The notes: generated by a model from the sequence alone, not told the origin. A stretch of DNA of 27,896 bases from Flavobacteriales bacterium UBA1958 (GCA_002336675.1 DDEI01000069.1:1-27896), one strand, 5' to 3'; shown: positions 7,549 to 16,236, counted from the stretch's first letter. Made by a program: numbers and translations.

Positions 7549-9126
7549 TCAATATGATATTTTAGTCATATAATACACTTTTCTCTTTCTATCTTTTCTT
7601 TTAGCTTCTTCCTTATTCTTTATTTTTTGGAAACCAAAAGCAAGAAAATAGTTTCCATACCAATAGTCTAGATTAGAAGTTGTGTACTTGATATTATCCT
7701 TTTGGTTATCTGTTAATATTCTCTCTGAAGCTTTGTTTTCTATAACTATTCCATCGAAGTTTATGGCCTTCGTAATAATTCTGTCCCTGCTAGAAAACAC
7801 CATATATAAAGCATCTTCTAAATTATCTGGGGTAGAAATAAACTGTTTTACTCGAAATGGTTTTTCGGCTGGAAACATCTCAAAGGTCTCATCCCAAATC
7901 AATTCTCCATTAAATCCAAATTTAGCCACTACTGCATGCGTGTATTGATAACCATCAAATACAGTTCGGGTCTGAGTTACTGGCACTCCATTCTGGTAAC
8001 TCGTATAATATTCCATTCTGTAAGTAGGGTAGTAAGCTTCTCCCAAGAAAATATATCCATCATCCACAAATTGAACATCATGATCGGCTATCAAGTAATT
8101 ATAGGTAAGCTGTTTTCCTTTAGTTTTTTTACGCTCGTTCTTTTTCTCTATTCTTTCTTGTTTCCTATCAGATAAGTAACTCCAAAAATTATCTAACTCT
8201 AACCAGTTATAATATTGGACAAACGAGATTTGATTATTCTCAGCTTCACAGAAAAATAGTCCTTCTGAAGAAGACATCATTCGTGCAGACTTAGAGCTCC
8301 GCCTGCCTGTTAGCAATGATGAGAAAATATCTCCTGCTGAAATTTTATTTTTAGATAATGAGTTATAAGTACCGGTGAAAATATATTTTCTGTTATCAGT
8401 TTTAGACACTGAAATACTCATAATATTTTTATCAATATCATCGGTGAAGTGATACTGATTAGTCTTTTCACTCTCCTCGTTTAATTGGATAATATGCAGC
8501 TCTAAATTTTTCTTATAAAACACTTGAATAAAGACGAAAACTTCTTTCTCATCTTCTAATACTTGATAATCTTTGATTACAATTTTTTTACTCTTAAAGT
8601 TATCTATTTGGATAGGAACTATTTTTTGTTTGCCTGTTCTCCAATTAACAGCAAACAAATATGGCGAACCTTTTATTTCTGCCTTAAAAAAGGCGTATTC
8701 ACCTAAAACCTGCATACTCTGCACCAGGGTTTTTTTAGGAAACGCACCAACAACTTCAGTGACCTCTCTGTCTAATGGTTCAAGACTTACGATTATAAAT
8801 TCTCCTTTTCGATTTCTATAAAAATTATGAAGGGAGTTTTCAGCGGAGGCTGTCTCATCAAAAATAAAGGAATTATCTATATCTAAATTCTCACTCCACA
8901 CCTCAACCAGCTCATTATCATACATCTTAAATCTCCAACTGTAATTTCCTTGTAAACTATTTGATGAGCGTGAACTGACCAACACCCCAACCTCTCCCAT
9001 TTCATGAAATTTTTCAGAAACAAACCCATCGTTAATTTCGAATTCTATTCTCTTTTCGAATTTAATTTGGCTAAACCCAAATTGAATCGTTAGAGTAAAT
9101 GCTAATAGTGTTAAAATCTTTTTCAT
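7549..9126 (-). CDS. Unrecognised secreted beta-rich protein
   Basis: I do not recognise this 525-residue protein. It has a clear Sec signal peptide (MKKILTLLAFTLTIQFGFSQ). The rest alternates short hydrophobic beta-strand-like stretches with charged turns, compatible with a propeller-like fold; the order includes FAVNWRTGKQ, KYIFTGTYNS, YIFLGEAYYPT and YFLAFGFQKIK. A highly basic, charged segment (about 318-336, DRKQERIEKKNERKKTKGK) interrupts the pattern, and a basic patch KRKDRKRK lies near the C-terminus. No T9SS tail, lipobox or catalytic motif is visible. The gene stands alone: a terminator hairpin at 9219-9252 separates it from the ABC-F gene upstream. It is probably periplasmic or outer-membrane associated, which is inference. 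Confidence 0.75.
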   Translation of the reverse strand: MKKILTLLAFTLTIQFGFSQIKFEKRIEFEINDGFVSEKFHEMGEVGVLVSSRSSNSLQGNYSWRFKMYDNELVEVWSENLDIDNSFIFDETASAENSLHNFYRNRKGEFIIVSLEPLDREVTEVVGAFPKKTLVQSMQVLGEYAFFKAEIKGSPYLFAVNWRTGKQKIVPIQIDNFKSKKIVIKDYQVLEDEKEVFVFIQVFYKKNLELHIIQLNEESEKTNQYHFTDDIDKNIMSISVSKTDNRKYIFTGTYNSLSKNKISAGDIFSSLLTGRRSSKSARMMSSSEGLFFCEAENNQISFVQYYNWLELDNFWSYLSDRKQERIEKKNERKKTKGKQLTYNYLIADHDVQFVDDGYIFLGEAYYPTYRMEYYTSYQNGVPVTQTRTVFDGYQYTHAVVAKFGFNGELIWDETFEMFPAEKPFRVKQFISTPDNLEDALYMVFSSRDRIITKAINFDGIVIENKASERILTDNQKDNIKYTTSNLDYWYGNYFLAFGFQKIKNKEEAKRKDRKRKVYYMTKISY

Positions 9127-9218
9127 TTGTGGAATATATTCTGTTTCTACTTCAAATTATGAGCCAATTACCCGAATTATTAATAGAACGGTTCGTAAAA
9201 CCCAAAAACCTTACAGAC

Positions 9219-9252
9219 AAAAATCCAACATTCGCTTGAATGATGGATTTTT
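9219..9252 (-). terminator. Hairpin terminator downstream of the ABC-F gene
   Basis: The sequence contains AAAAATCCA and CATTC (9219-9233), a GCTT loop, and GAATG and TGGATTTTT (9238-9252). This is a 15-bp stem with one A-A mismatch. Its A- and T-rich outer ends supply a T-run in either direction. It lies 47 bp beyond the ABC-F stop and 93 bp before the next minus-strand gene. Confidence 0.65.
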
Positions 9253-9298
9253 ACGTTAGTGCTAAACACCAATAACAGAACTCTCTAAATTGATCATT

Positions 9299-10927
9299 TC
9301 ATTCTTCTGTTTGCATCATTTCCTCCTTCTGAGCTTTTATTTTATCACTAGAAACGTACTCATCGAAAGTCATTAGTTTATCTAAACATCCATAAGGAGT
9401 CAATTCTACTATTCTTGTAGCCACAGTTTGAGTAAACTGGTGATCATGACATGTAAACAATACAGTTCCTGGGAAGTCTTTTAGCGCATTGTTAAACGCC
9501 TGGATAGATTCTAAATCCAAGTGGTTAGTAGGTTCGTCTAACATTAATACGTTTCCCCCTGTTAACATCATTCTAGAAATCATACATCTCACCTTCTCCC
9601 CTCCTGAAAGTACACTAGCCATCTTAAATGTCTCTTCCCCAGAGAAAAGCATTTTCCCTAAGAATCCTCTAATGTAAACTTCATCTTTATTTTCAGAGTA
9701 TAATCTTAACCAATCTATTAGATTTAACTGCTCTTCAAAGAAGTGCATATTTTCATTGGGAAGATACCCTGTAGTAATAGTTTGACCGAATGTGTATTCA
9801 CCTGAATCTGGCGCATCATTTCCATTCAATATTTCGAATAACGCGGTAGTAGCCAATCCATTCTTAGCAAGCACAGTAATTTTATCGCCCTTAGTGACAT
9901 TAAGATTTAGATCTCTGAATAAAACTTCTCCATCTAGTGATTTAGACAAGCCGTTAATATGAAGTATTTGGTCACCTGCTTCTCTTTCAGACTCTATAAT
10001 AATGGCTGGATATCTTCTGCTTGATGGCTCTATATCTTCTAGGTTTATTTTCTCCAATAATTTCTTTCTACTAGTTGCTTGCTTAGACTTGGAAGCGTTA
10101 GCTGAAAATCTAGCTACGAATTCCTGAAGTTCTTTTTTCTTCTCTGAAGCTTTCTTATTTGCAGAGTTTCTTTGTCTTAAAGCTAACTGACTACTCTCAT
10201 ACCAAAAGGTATAATTACCAGAAAACATTTTCACCTTTTTAAAATCTATATCTACGATGTGCGTGCATACAGTATCTAAAAAATGTCTATCGTGAGAAAC
10301 CACGATTACAGTGTTCTTAAACGCTAATAAGAAATCCTCTAACCACGTTACCGTTTGAAGATCTAAATCATTCGTCGGCTCATCCAAAATCAAGTAATCT
10401 GGATTCCCGAATAAGGCTTGGGCTAAGAGAACTCTTACCTTTTGGTTACCATTCAAATCTTTTAATGGTTTGTCATGGTCTGACTCCTCTATTCCTAATC
10501 CAGATAAAAGATTGGCGGCATCTGGCTCAGCATTCCATCCATCCATTTCTGCAAATTGTTCTTCTAATTCAGATGCTTTCATTCCATCATCATCAGAAAA
10601 ATCCTCCTTGGCATATAAAGTGTTTTTCTCATCCATTATACTCCAGAGTTCTTTATTACCCATCATAACAGTGTCTAAAACACGAACCTCATCAAATTCA
10701 AAGTGATCCTGCTTTAATACGGACATTCTCATGCCTGACTCTAAAGAAATATGACCGCTGTTAGCATCTATGTCTCCACCTATAATCTTAAGCAAAGTAG
10801 ACTTCCCTGCTCCATTTGCACCTATCACACCATAACAGTTATCTCCATTAAACTTAACATTTACCTCATCGAACAAGACTCTTTTACCGTATTGAAGAGA
10901 AATATTATTAACTGACAACATAATCAC
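9299..10927 (-). CDS. ABC-F family ATPase, YbiT type
   Basis: This 542-residue soluble ABC-F protein has two ATPase domains and no membrane segment. ABC-F proteins act on the ribosome, commonly in translation quality control or antibiotic protection. The linker RFSANASKSKQATSRKK (about 273-289) matches the YbiT subgroup. NBD1 has the P-loop GANGAGKST (36-44), a degenerate signature LNGNQ (158-162) and LILDEPTNDLD (179-189). NBD2 has a degraded P-loop with no Lys (AKNGLATTA, about 354-362), a good LSGGE (440-444), LMLDEPTNHLD (461-471) and H-loop His494. The two degraded elements belong to the same composite ATP site. ATG 10921 (third codon) is an alternative start. The gene diverges from folP. 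Confidence 0.9.
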   Translation of the reverse strand: MIMLSVNNISLQYGKRVLFDEVNVKFNGDNCYGVIGANGAGKSTLLKIIGGDIDANSGHISLESGMRMSVLKQDHFEFDEVRVLDTVMMGNKELWSIMDEKNTLYAKEDFSDDDGMKASELEEQFAEMDGWNAEPDAANLLSGLGIEESDHDKPLKDLNGNQKVRVLLAQALFGNPDYLILDEPTNDLDLQTVTWLEDFLLAFKNTVIVVSHDRHFLDTVCTHIVDIDFKKVKMFSGNYTFWYESSQLALRQRNSANKKASEKKKELQEFVARFSANASKSKQATSRKKLLEKINLEDIEPSSRRYPAIIIESEREAGDQILHINGLSKSLDGEVLFRDLNLNVTKGDKITVLAKNGLATTALFEILNGNDAPDSGEYTFGQTITTGYLPNENMHFFEEQLNLIDWLRLYSENKDEVYIRGFLGKMLFSGEETFKMASVLSGGEKVRCMISRMMLTGGNVLMLDEPTNHLDLESIQAFNNALKDFPGTVLFTCHDHQFTQTVATRIVELTPYGCLDKLMTFDEYVSSDKIKAQKEEMMQTEE

Positions 10928-10945
10928 TGAATTTTAAAATGAGTG

Positions 10946-10953
10946 CAAAGGTA
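10946..10953 (-). promoter_or_regulatory. -7 box TACCTTTG for the ABC-F gene
   Basis: The minus strand reads TACCTTTG, a perfect TAnnTTTG match ending 18 nt before the ATG at 10927. A T-run (TTTTTT, minus strand 10976-10971) lies 17 bp upstream and may serve as a weak -33 region. Confidence 0.5.
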
Positions 10954-11017
10954 GTGCTTCGTTTGAGATGAAAAAACCTGATTTTCTTATTTTCTGATGG
11001 TTTAAGAAGGTAAAATC

Positions 11018-11025
11018 TATATTTG
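11018..11025 (+). promoter_or_regulatory. -7 box TATATTTG immediately before folP
   Basis: TATATTTG is a perfect TAnnTTTG match. Only 5 nt separate it from the folP ATG at 11031, so transcription should begin at or next to the start codon. Confidence 0.5.
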
Positions 11026-11030
11026 TCTTT

Positions 11031-11870
11031 ATGAAGCGTTCATTTACCTTAAATATTAATGGGGAACTCATGATTTTAGATTCTCCTAAAATAATGGGAA
11101 TCTTAAATATTACTCCTGATTCTTTTTATTCAGGGAGTAGAGTGAGCTCTGAAAGTGAAATTTTATCTCGTGCTGAGGAAATGCTTTTAAACGGTGCCGA
11201 TTTATTAGACATAGGTGGTTACTCCTCTAAACCAGGAGCAGAAGATGTCTCGGAGGAAGAAGAAATAAAAAGAGTGATTCCTGCTATCTCTGCTGTTAAA
11301 AAGGCCTTTCCTGAAACAAGAATTTCGATAGATACATTTAGAAGTAGCGTAGCAATGACTGCTATTCATGCTGGAGCAAGTATTATTAATGATATTTCGG
11401 GTGGAGATGGAGACCCCGAAATGTTTCAGACAGTAAAGAGACTAAAAGTGCCTTACATTATTATGCACATGCAGGGCACTCCCAAAACTATGCAGAAAAG
11501 TCCTTCATATAAAAATGTAGTTCAAGATGTTTATAGATCTCTAAGCCTGAAAATTAACAGACTAAGACTTACAGGCGTAACTGATGTTATAGTTGATGTT
11601 GGTTTTGGTTTTGGAAAAACACTAGAGCACAACTATGCCTTACTCGCTAACCTTGATTATTTTCATTCCTTAGAATGTCCATTACTTGTGGGCATCTCAA
11701 GAAAGTCAATGGTTTATAAAGCACTTGATATTACTCCAGAAGAATCCTTAAATGGTACGGTAGTGTTGAACACCATTGCTGCACAAAAAGGAGCTCAAAT
11801 ATTACGAGTTCACGATGTGAAAGAGGCTAAAGAAATGCTGCGCCTTTATTCTTTAACGAATCTTAGTTGA
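11031..11870 (+). CDS. folP: Dihydropteroate synthase
   Basis: FolP condenses para-aminobenzoate with 6-hydroxymethyl-7,8-dihydropterin pyrophosphate in cytoplasmic folate synthesis and is the sulfonamide target. The 279-residue protein has all expected loops: NITPDSF (26-32), DIGGYSSKPGA (60-70; Y-S-S-K where E. coli-type enzymes have E-S-T-R), ISIDTF (98-103), NDISGG (120-125), DVGFGFGK (189-196), GISRKS (221-226) and RVHDVKE (259-265). Length and motifs are normal, so the enzyme should be active. The gene stands alone, diverging from the ABC-F gene. Its last 25 bp overlap the convergent T9SS-cargo gene. The -7 box suggests a leaderless or nearly leaderless mRNA. Confidence 0.95.
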   Translation: MKRSFTLNINGELMILDSPKIMGILNITPDSFYSGSRVSSESEILSRAEEMLLNGADLLDIGGYSSKPGAEDVSEEEEIKRVIPAISAVKKAFPETRISIDTFRSSVAMTAIHAGASIINDISGGDGDPEMFQTVKRLKVPYIIMHMQGTPKTMQKSPSYKNVVQDVYRSLSLKINRLRLTGVTDVIVDVGFGFGKTLEHNYALLANLDYFHSLECPLLVGISRKSMVYKALDITPEESLNGTVVLNTIAAQKGAQILRVHDVKEAKEMLRLYSLTNLS

Positions 11871-13810
11871 GCATTTTTAGCTTCAACTTGGAGAACATAA
11901 GTACCTGAGGCTAATTCATGAATATCTATACTAGAATCCTTTTCTAAAGATGCGGTCTTCACTAATCTCCCATCTAAAGAGAAGATTTGAATTAACCCTG
12001 TCACTCCTTCGATGCTTAATTTATCTAAAGCTGGATTGGGATAGATTTTCACATTCTTATTAGATTCAGAAACTCCTAAGTAGTTATTAGAAAATATTCT
12101 TACTTCTGATTCAAAATCAATTCCGCATGAACTAGGAGCTATTAGTTTCCAATAGAATGCACCTTGATCGGAAAATTCATATGAGGTTCCCTGAACATCC
12201 TCATCTACTAGAATAGACGAAAAATCTTCAGTATCTGAGATTACTAAATTATACGTGTCTAAACCTTCAATAGCTAGCCATTCTATAATTACGGAGGGGT
12301 CTGTGGAATCATAACCATTGGTTGGAGAGAATCCCGCGAATTCAGGGAGTGTTCCATTGGTCACCACAATTTTCAAAATATCGTTAAACAAAATATCTCC
12401 TACGTTAAAGAGTGCAATCGGAATGAGGTACTCTCCTTCCTCTATAAGATCTGTAAATGTAATTGTCAATGGTATTCTTCCTGGTGATTCAATAGCACCG
12501 ACCTCTAGAATCATATTGATTGGAAGGAAATCTGTACTCCAAGCTGCAGTTATAGTCTGAGATGACGTCACATCTATATAAAACTGCACCCCATCAGCAT
12601 TGCCGCAGACCTCTGCATATCGGTATGCATTTATTAATGTAGGTCTTAATATAAAAAAGTCAGAGTACATATCAGACATAATAACCGTTCCACTTGGAAA
12701 GTAAGCATAGTTACTCCATGTTCCACTATAATCTTGAAAGTCATCCATAGGCTGAGAATCAAAGAATCCCAATGTAGATATTTCTTGTTCGTAGACGTTT
12801 CCAATATCTAAAATTCTTAAGCCAGATCTATAATTACTCTGGTAACAAAGGCTTCCCTTGGTATATAAATTATGGTCAATGGCTGTACTTGAACTCAAAT
12901 ACTCATAATGTAATACTGGATTATCTAAATCTCTCACATCCATTATTAAGGTTTTAGTAGTAGGCGTAAAACCAGATGTTTCGTCTATTTCATCATTAAA
13001 TATAAAAAAGTTCTCATCTTCGGTAAGCCAACCTTGATGGGTATAAGCGCTGAGATCATATCCTAATGTAGAAATTTGAACGGGATCTGTTTTATCTGTA
13101 ACATCTACAATTGTGACAGCATCCTCATTACAACAAAAAGCTATTTCTCTTTCAAAATAATCTTCATCTGGACCAATATAATTTACTACTTGTGCATCAT
13201 GTGTGTATCCGTCAGCTCCAAACCCACCTGCTACTTGTGGATTTAATGGGTCATTAATGTCTACAAAATGCAGGCCACCAGAAAAACTATCAGTACCCAC
13301 TCCATAAGCGTAACCAGATGCTTCATTAATAACGATATTATGCGCATCTCCAAAAAGATCATAGTAAGCGCTTTGTTCAAAAGCTACTGGGTACTCGTCA
13401 TACTCAAGTAATAATTCTGTCAAAGCAAACACTTGCATGCCATGCCCTCCAGCTTCACTCACTATAAAAGCATAATCATTAAACACTTTTACATCTCTCC
13501 ATAGACTATTCGTAGTAGCAGTGGCAAGAAATCCAATAACTAGAGGATTGACTGGGTCTGTTACTTCTACGAAACTTGTCCCATTTCTCATACCGATTAA
13601 GGCAAACTCTCTGCCTGAATCAGAGTCTGTCCAGCCCCATATATCATTCATATTTTGTACTCCTCCTAATTCAGAAAGTGAGATTGTTGACATTAAATCT
13701 ACATTTTCACATGGGTAGATTCCGGCCATTCCATTTTCACATGGAGTTTGAGAAAAGAGAGAAGATAAGGACAATGCCAAGAAGGCAAATAAAATATTAT
13801 TTTTTTTCAT
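11846..13810 (-). CDS. Choice-of-anchor B family protein with T9SS C-terminal tail
   Basis: This large secreted protein has the choice-of-anchor B domain (TIGR04312-type). The start at ATG 13810 gives MKKNNILFAFLALSLSSLFS, a standard signal peptide, and 654 residues; ATG 13822 would add four residues. The region after the signal has LVIGFL, then repeated beta units such as FVDINDPLNPQVAGGF and IVDVTDKTDPVQI, consistent with a propeller of LVIVD-type repeats. A later beta-sandwich region carries the NGYDSTDPSVIIEW fibronectin-like stretch. The last ~70 residues start with KIYPNPALDKL and end LRFVKE, a type A sorting domain that directs export by the Por/T9SS system and cell-surface attachment or release. 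The ligand is unknown. The 3' end overlaps folP by 25 bp. Confidence 0.85.
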   Translation of the reverse strand: MKKNNILFAFLALSLSSLFSQTPCENGMAGIYPCENVDLMSTISLSELGGVQNMNDIWGWTDSDSGREFALIGMRNGTSFVEVTDPVNPLVIGFLATATTNSLWRDVKVFNDYAFIVSEAGGHGMQVFALTELLLEYDEYPVAFEQSAYYDLFGDAHNIVINEASGYAYGVGTDSFSGGLHFVDINDPLNPQVAGGFGADGYTHDAQVVNYIGPDEDYFEREIAFCCNEDAVTIVDVTDKTDPVQISTLGYDLSAYTHQGWLTEDENFFIFNDEIDETSGFTPTTKTLIMDVRDLDNPVLHYEYLSSSTAIDHNLYTKGSLCYQSNYRSGLRILDIGNVYEQEISTLGFFDSQPMDDFQDYSGTWSNYAYFPSGTVIMSDMYSDFFILRPTLINAYRYAEVCGNADGVQFYIDVTSSQTITAAWSTDFLPINMILEVGAIESPGRIPLTITFTDLIEEGEYLIPIALFNVGDILFNDILKIVVTNGTLPEFAGFSPTNGYDSTDPSVIIEWLAIEGLDTYNLVISDTEDFSSILVDEDVQGTSYEFSDQGAFYWKLIAPSSCGIDFESEVRIFSNNYLGVSESNKNVKIYPNPALDKLSIEGVTGLIQIFSLDGRLVKTASLEKDSSIDIHELASGTYVLQVEAKNAQLRFVKE

Positions 13811-13852
13811 AAAAGGATACATGTTCTTAGTAAAAGAAAGTAGGACTTTACC

Positions 13853-14122
13853 CTACCAGGTTTCTACTTCAGACTCGAAATTCTCTAGAGTTAAGAACTC
13901 GTTATTCTGAATTTGATGCTCTGCCTGCTGAATACATTTTAGAAACTCGCTTTTAATCACAGGAGTATTATTAGGTCGTTTACCTATTACCAAAGATTTA
14001 CTTTTTTCTTCGAAATCGATATCATCAATGGTCTCTTTAATCCTAGTGAGTAACTTCTCGTCTGACTGAGAAGTTACCCAAGAGATTATTTCAATTCTTA
14101 AATCGTTTGTAGACATTAACAT
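13853..14122 (-). CDS. Small antitoxin-like protein without an adjacent toxin
   Basis: This 89-residue soluble, acidic protein matches from memory a common Bacteroidota antitoxin-like pattern: an N-terminal helix (LRIEIISWVTSQSDEKLLTR), a short middle strand, then a PVIKSEFLKCIQQAEHQIQN-type helix, and a C-terminal tail ending in EVETW. Proteins of this type usually precede a RelE/ParE-like toxin gene. Here the next gene downstream is the T9SS cargo, 42 bp away, and no toxin reading frame is visible. Start ATG 14122 directly abuts the stop of the peptidase gene; ATG 14116 (third codon) is an equally plausible start. It is probably translated from the same transcript as the peptidase. The call is made by pattern only. 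Confidence 0.6.
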   Translation of the reverse strand: MLMSTNDLRIEIISWVTSQSDEKLLTRIKETIDDIDFEEKSKSLVIGKRPNNTPVIKSEFLKCIQQAEHQIQNNEFLTLENFESEVETW

Positions 14123-16204
14123 TTATTTACGCACCCCTGTTCTCAGGTGCCCATATTTATCGCTATATAAAAGCATTTGCTCTTCGAAAGTCATTCCGTA
14201 GTTCACTTCAACATCGGTAATATTACCCTCTTTATCTATTACTGCTTCTAAGATCGGATTAACAAACCCACCATAAGCTGGTGACTTTAATTTAGATGAC
14301 CTATCTAGAACTTGCTGATGTACGTCCTGATTTACTTTTACACCATACCCTTCTACTAAATCTTCTGCAGCTGCATAATCACCTTGAGATTTTATGGTTT
14401 GAACTTTTTGAAGAAGCTCTCCAAATAATCCTTGAAGTTTTTCATAGTTTTTGATATCATAAAAAATATTTCCTTCTCTTTCAATTTTCTCTATTACTTC
14501 ACTTCCGCCTTTCTCAACTACCCAATGAGCTATCCAAGCTCTATTTCTCATATGAGCTTCTTCAATGTCTGCTCCTTTCTCTAATCTTCTTAATTGTGCT
14601 AACATTCCATTTCTAATATAAGAGTCATATTCTGCTCTACCCACATCTGTAGATTCCATTAGCCCATAATCAACTAATTTATTATCCAACATGAAGTAAA
14701 GCGCTACTAAATCTGCTCTACCTTCTTCTATGGTGCTTGCATAACTCTTTAATGTTTCTTTAGGAGTTCCTACCCCTTCCTCTAGTTTACCACTCGCGTG
14801 ACCTACTACTTCATGAAGTGCTGTATGCATTTTACCCGCTGTATCTCCATATTTTTCAGCCAGCGCTATTTCTTCTTTATCATTACTAAACTCTTTAAGC
14901 ATTCCGCTACCTCCTGCTTTACTATAGGCATAGACAATATTTCCAAGACTAACAGACTTAGAACCATACTGAGCTCTAATCCAATTCGAGTTTGGTAAGT
15001 TTACTCCGATAGGTGTACTTGGAGAAGCATCTCCCGATTCACTAGCTACATTTACTACTTTATAAGAAACACCAACTACTTTGTCTTTTTTGTGCTCTGG
15101 AAGGAATGGAGAGTTGTCCTCAAACCACTGCACATTATCCATAAGAACTTTCATTCTTCCAGAGGCATCTACATCATTAATTTCTACTACAGTCTCATAA
15201 GAACCTCTATACCCTAAAGGATCATTATACACTTCTATAAATCCGTTTATATAATCTACATCTCCCTCCACTGCTGCTGCCCACTGAATATTATAATCAT
15301 CCCATATTTTAAGGTCTCCTGTTTTATAGTATTCCATTAACTTCCTAAGAGCTGTTGCTTTTCTTGGTGTTTCTGCTATTTTTTCAGCTTTTGCTAACCA
15401 GAAAACTACTCTTTCTAAGGCTGGTCCATATAATCCCCCGATCTTATAAACGTCTTCTTTTATAGTTCCAGCAGTATCTTTATACAGCCTAGAATTTAGC
15501 CCATACTCAATAGGTCTCTTATCTGACCTGTCTATCATCTCTGCATAAAACGCTTCGGCTTCTGCAGTACTAATGTCTGGAGCATAGAAGTTAACAGCAG
15601 AGTTTTCCAAAAGTCCTTTTTTAGGGTCTAACTCTACTTTTTTGGAATCCATTTCTGAATCAAACATAGCTTGAAGTGCTTCTTCAGAGATAGTTCCTTT
15701 AGACTCCTGAAGTGCTTCTTCGAACCAAGTTCTAGTGAATTCAGGCATGAATTTCATCATAGAATAATGATGGTGTATTCCGTTAGAGAACCATACCCTT
15801 TTAGTGTATTCTTGGAGCGCAATAAACGCTTCAGATGATTTATCACTAGAGTTAGTATATACTGCCTCTAATGCTTCTCTAATTTCGAGATTATGTCTGT
15901 AATTCTGATCCCACATCATATCTCTACCAGCTAAACCAGCTTGTCCTAAATAATAGACGTAAGTTCTCTTCTGAACATCTAGATTATTCCAACTAGATGC
16001 TGGAATTTGATATCTGTATAAACCTAAATCGGCTACAGTTTCAGCCTTCCACTCAAAGTCTGTTGGATCTTGAATCTCCGCACCTTTAATAGAGCTGTAT
16101 TCTTTAGTTTTTAGTATGCTATAAGCATCTGATTTGGTAGATACTTCTGAACAGCCCATACCTACTAAAGCTGCTAAGGAGAGGTAAAAAAATGATTTAA
16201 ACAT
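14123..16204 (-). CDS. Dipeptidyl-peptidase III family (M49) zinc peptidase, probable lipoprotein
   Basis: This 693-residue zinc metallopeptidase has both M49 hallmarks: HEVVGH at 464-469 (HExxGH, two zinc ligands and the catalytic Glu) and EEGRAD at 493-498, which holds the third ligand. M49 enzymes release dipeptides from the N-terminus of oligopeptides. The N-terminus is a short hydrophobic helix ending in VGMGC, with Cys18 as the likely lipidation site, so it is probably anchored at the outer or inner membrane facing the periplasm. Length is close to that of the Bacteroides homologues. The start at ATG 16204 is supported by a -7-like box 24 nt upstream. The adjacent downstream gene begins at the next base. 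Confidence 0.9.
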   Translation of the reverse strand: MFKSFFYLSLAALVGMGCSEVSTKSDAYSILKTKEYSSIKGAEIQDPTDFEWKAETVADLGLYRYQIPASSWNNLDVQKRTYVYYLGQAGLAGRDMMWDQNYRHNLEIREALEAVYTNSSDKSSEAFIALQEYTKRVWFSNGIHHHYSMMKFMPEFTRTWFEEALQESKGTISEEALQAMFDSEMDSKKVELDPKKGLLENSAVNFYAPDISTAEAEAFYAEMIDRSDKRPIEYGLNSRLYKDTAGTIKEDVYKIGGLYGPALERVVFWLAKAEKIAETPRKATALRKLMEYYKTGDLKIWDDYNIQWAAAVEGDVDYINGFIEVYNDPLGYRGSYETVVEINDVDASGRMKVLMDNVQWFEDNSPFLPEHKKDKVVGVSYKVVNVASESGDASPSTPIGVNLPNSNWIRAQYGSKSVSLGNIVYAYSKAGGSGMLKEFSNDKEEIALAEKYGDTAGKMHTALHEVVGHASGKLEEGVGTPKETLKSYASTIEEGRADLVALYFMLDNKLVDYGLMESTDVGRAEYDSYIRNGMLAQLRRLEKGADIEEAHMRNRAWIAHWVVEKGGSEVIEKIEREGNIFYDIKNYEKLQGLFGELLQKVQTIKSQGDYAAAEDLVEGYGVKVNQDVHQQVLDRSSKLKSPAYGGFVNPILEAVIDKEGNITDVEVNYGMTFEEQMLLYSDKYGHLRTGVRK

Positions 16205-16228
16205 GATTATTTCGGTTGATTTAAGGCT

Positions 16229-16236
16229 CGAAGTTA
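16229..16236 (-). promoter_or_regulatory. -7-like box TAACTTCG for the M49 peptidase gene
   Basis: The minus strand reads TAACTTCG, one base off TAnnTTTG, ending 24 nt before the ATG at 16204. Confidence 0.3.

Noticed and set aside
13840..13856. Short GTAGG/CCTAC hairpin between the antitoxin-like gene and the choice-of-anchor-B gene
   Set aside because: The stem is 5-6 bp and overlaps the stop codon of the small gene. The following T-rich stretch is weak, and evidence for termination is insufficient.
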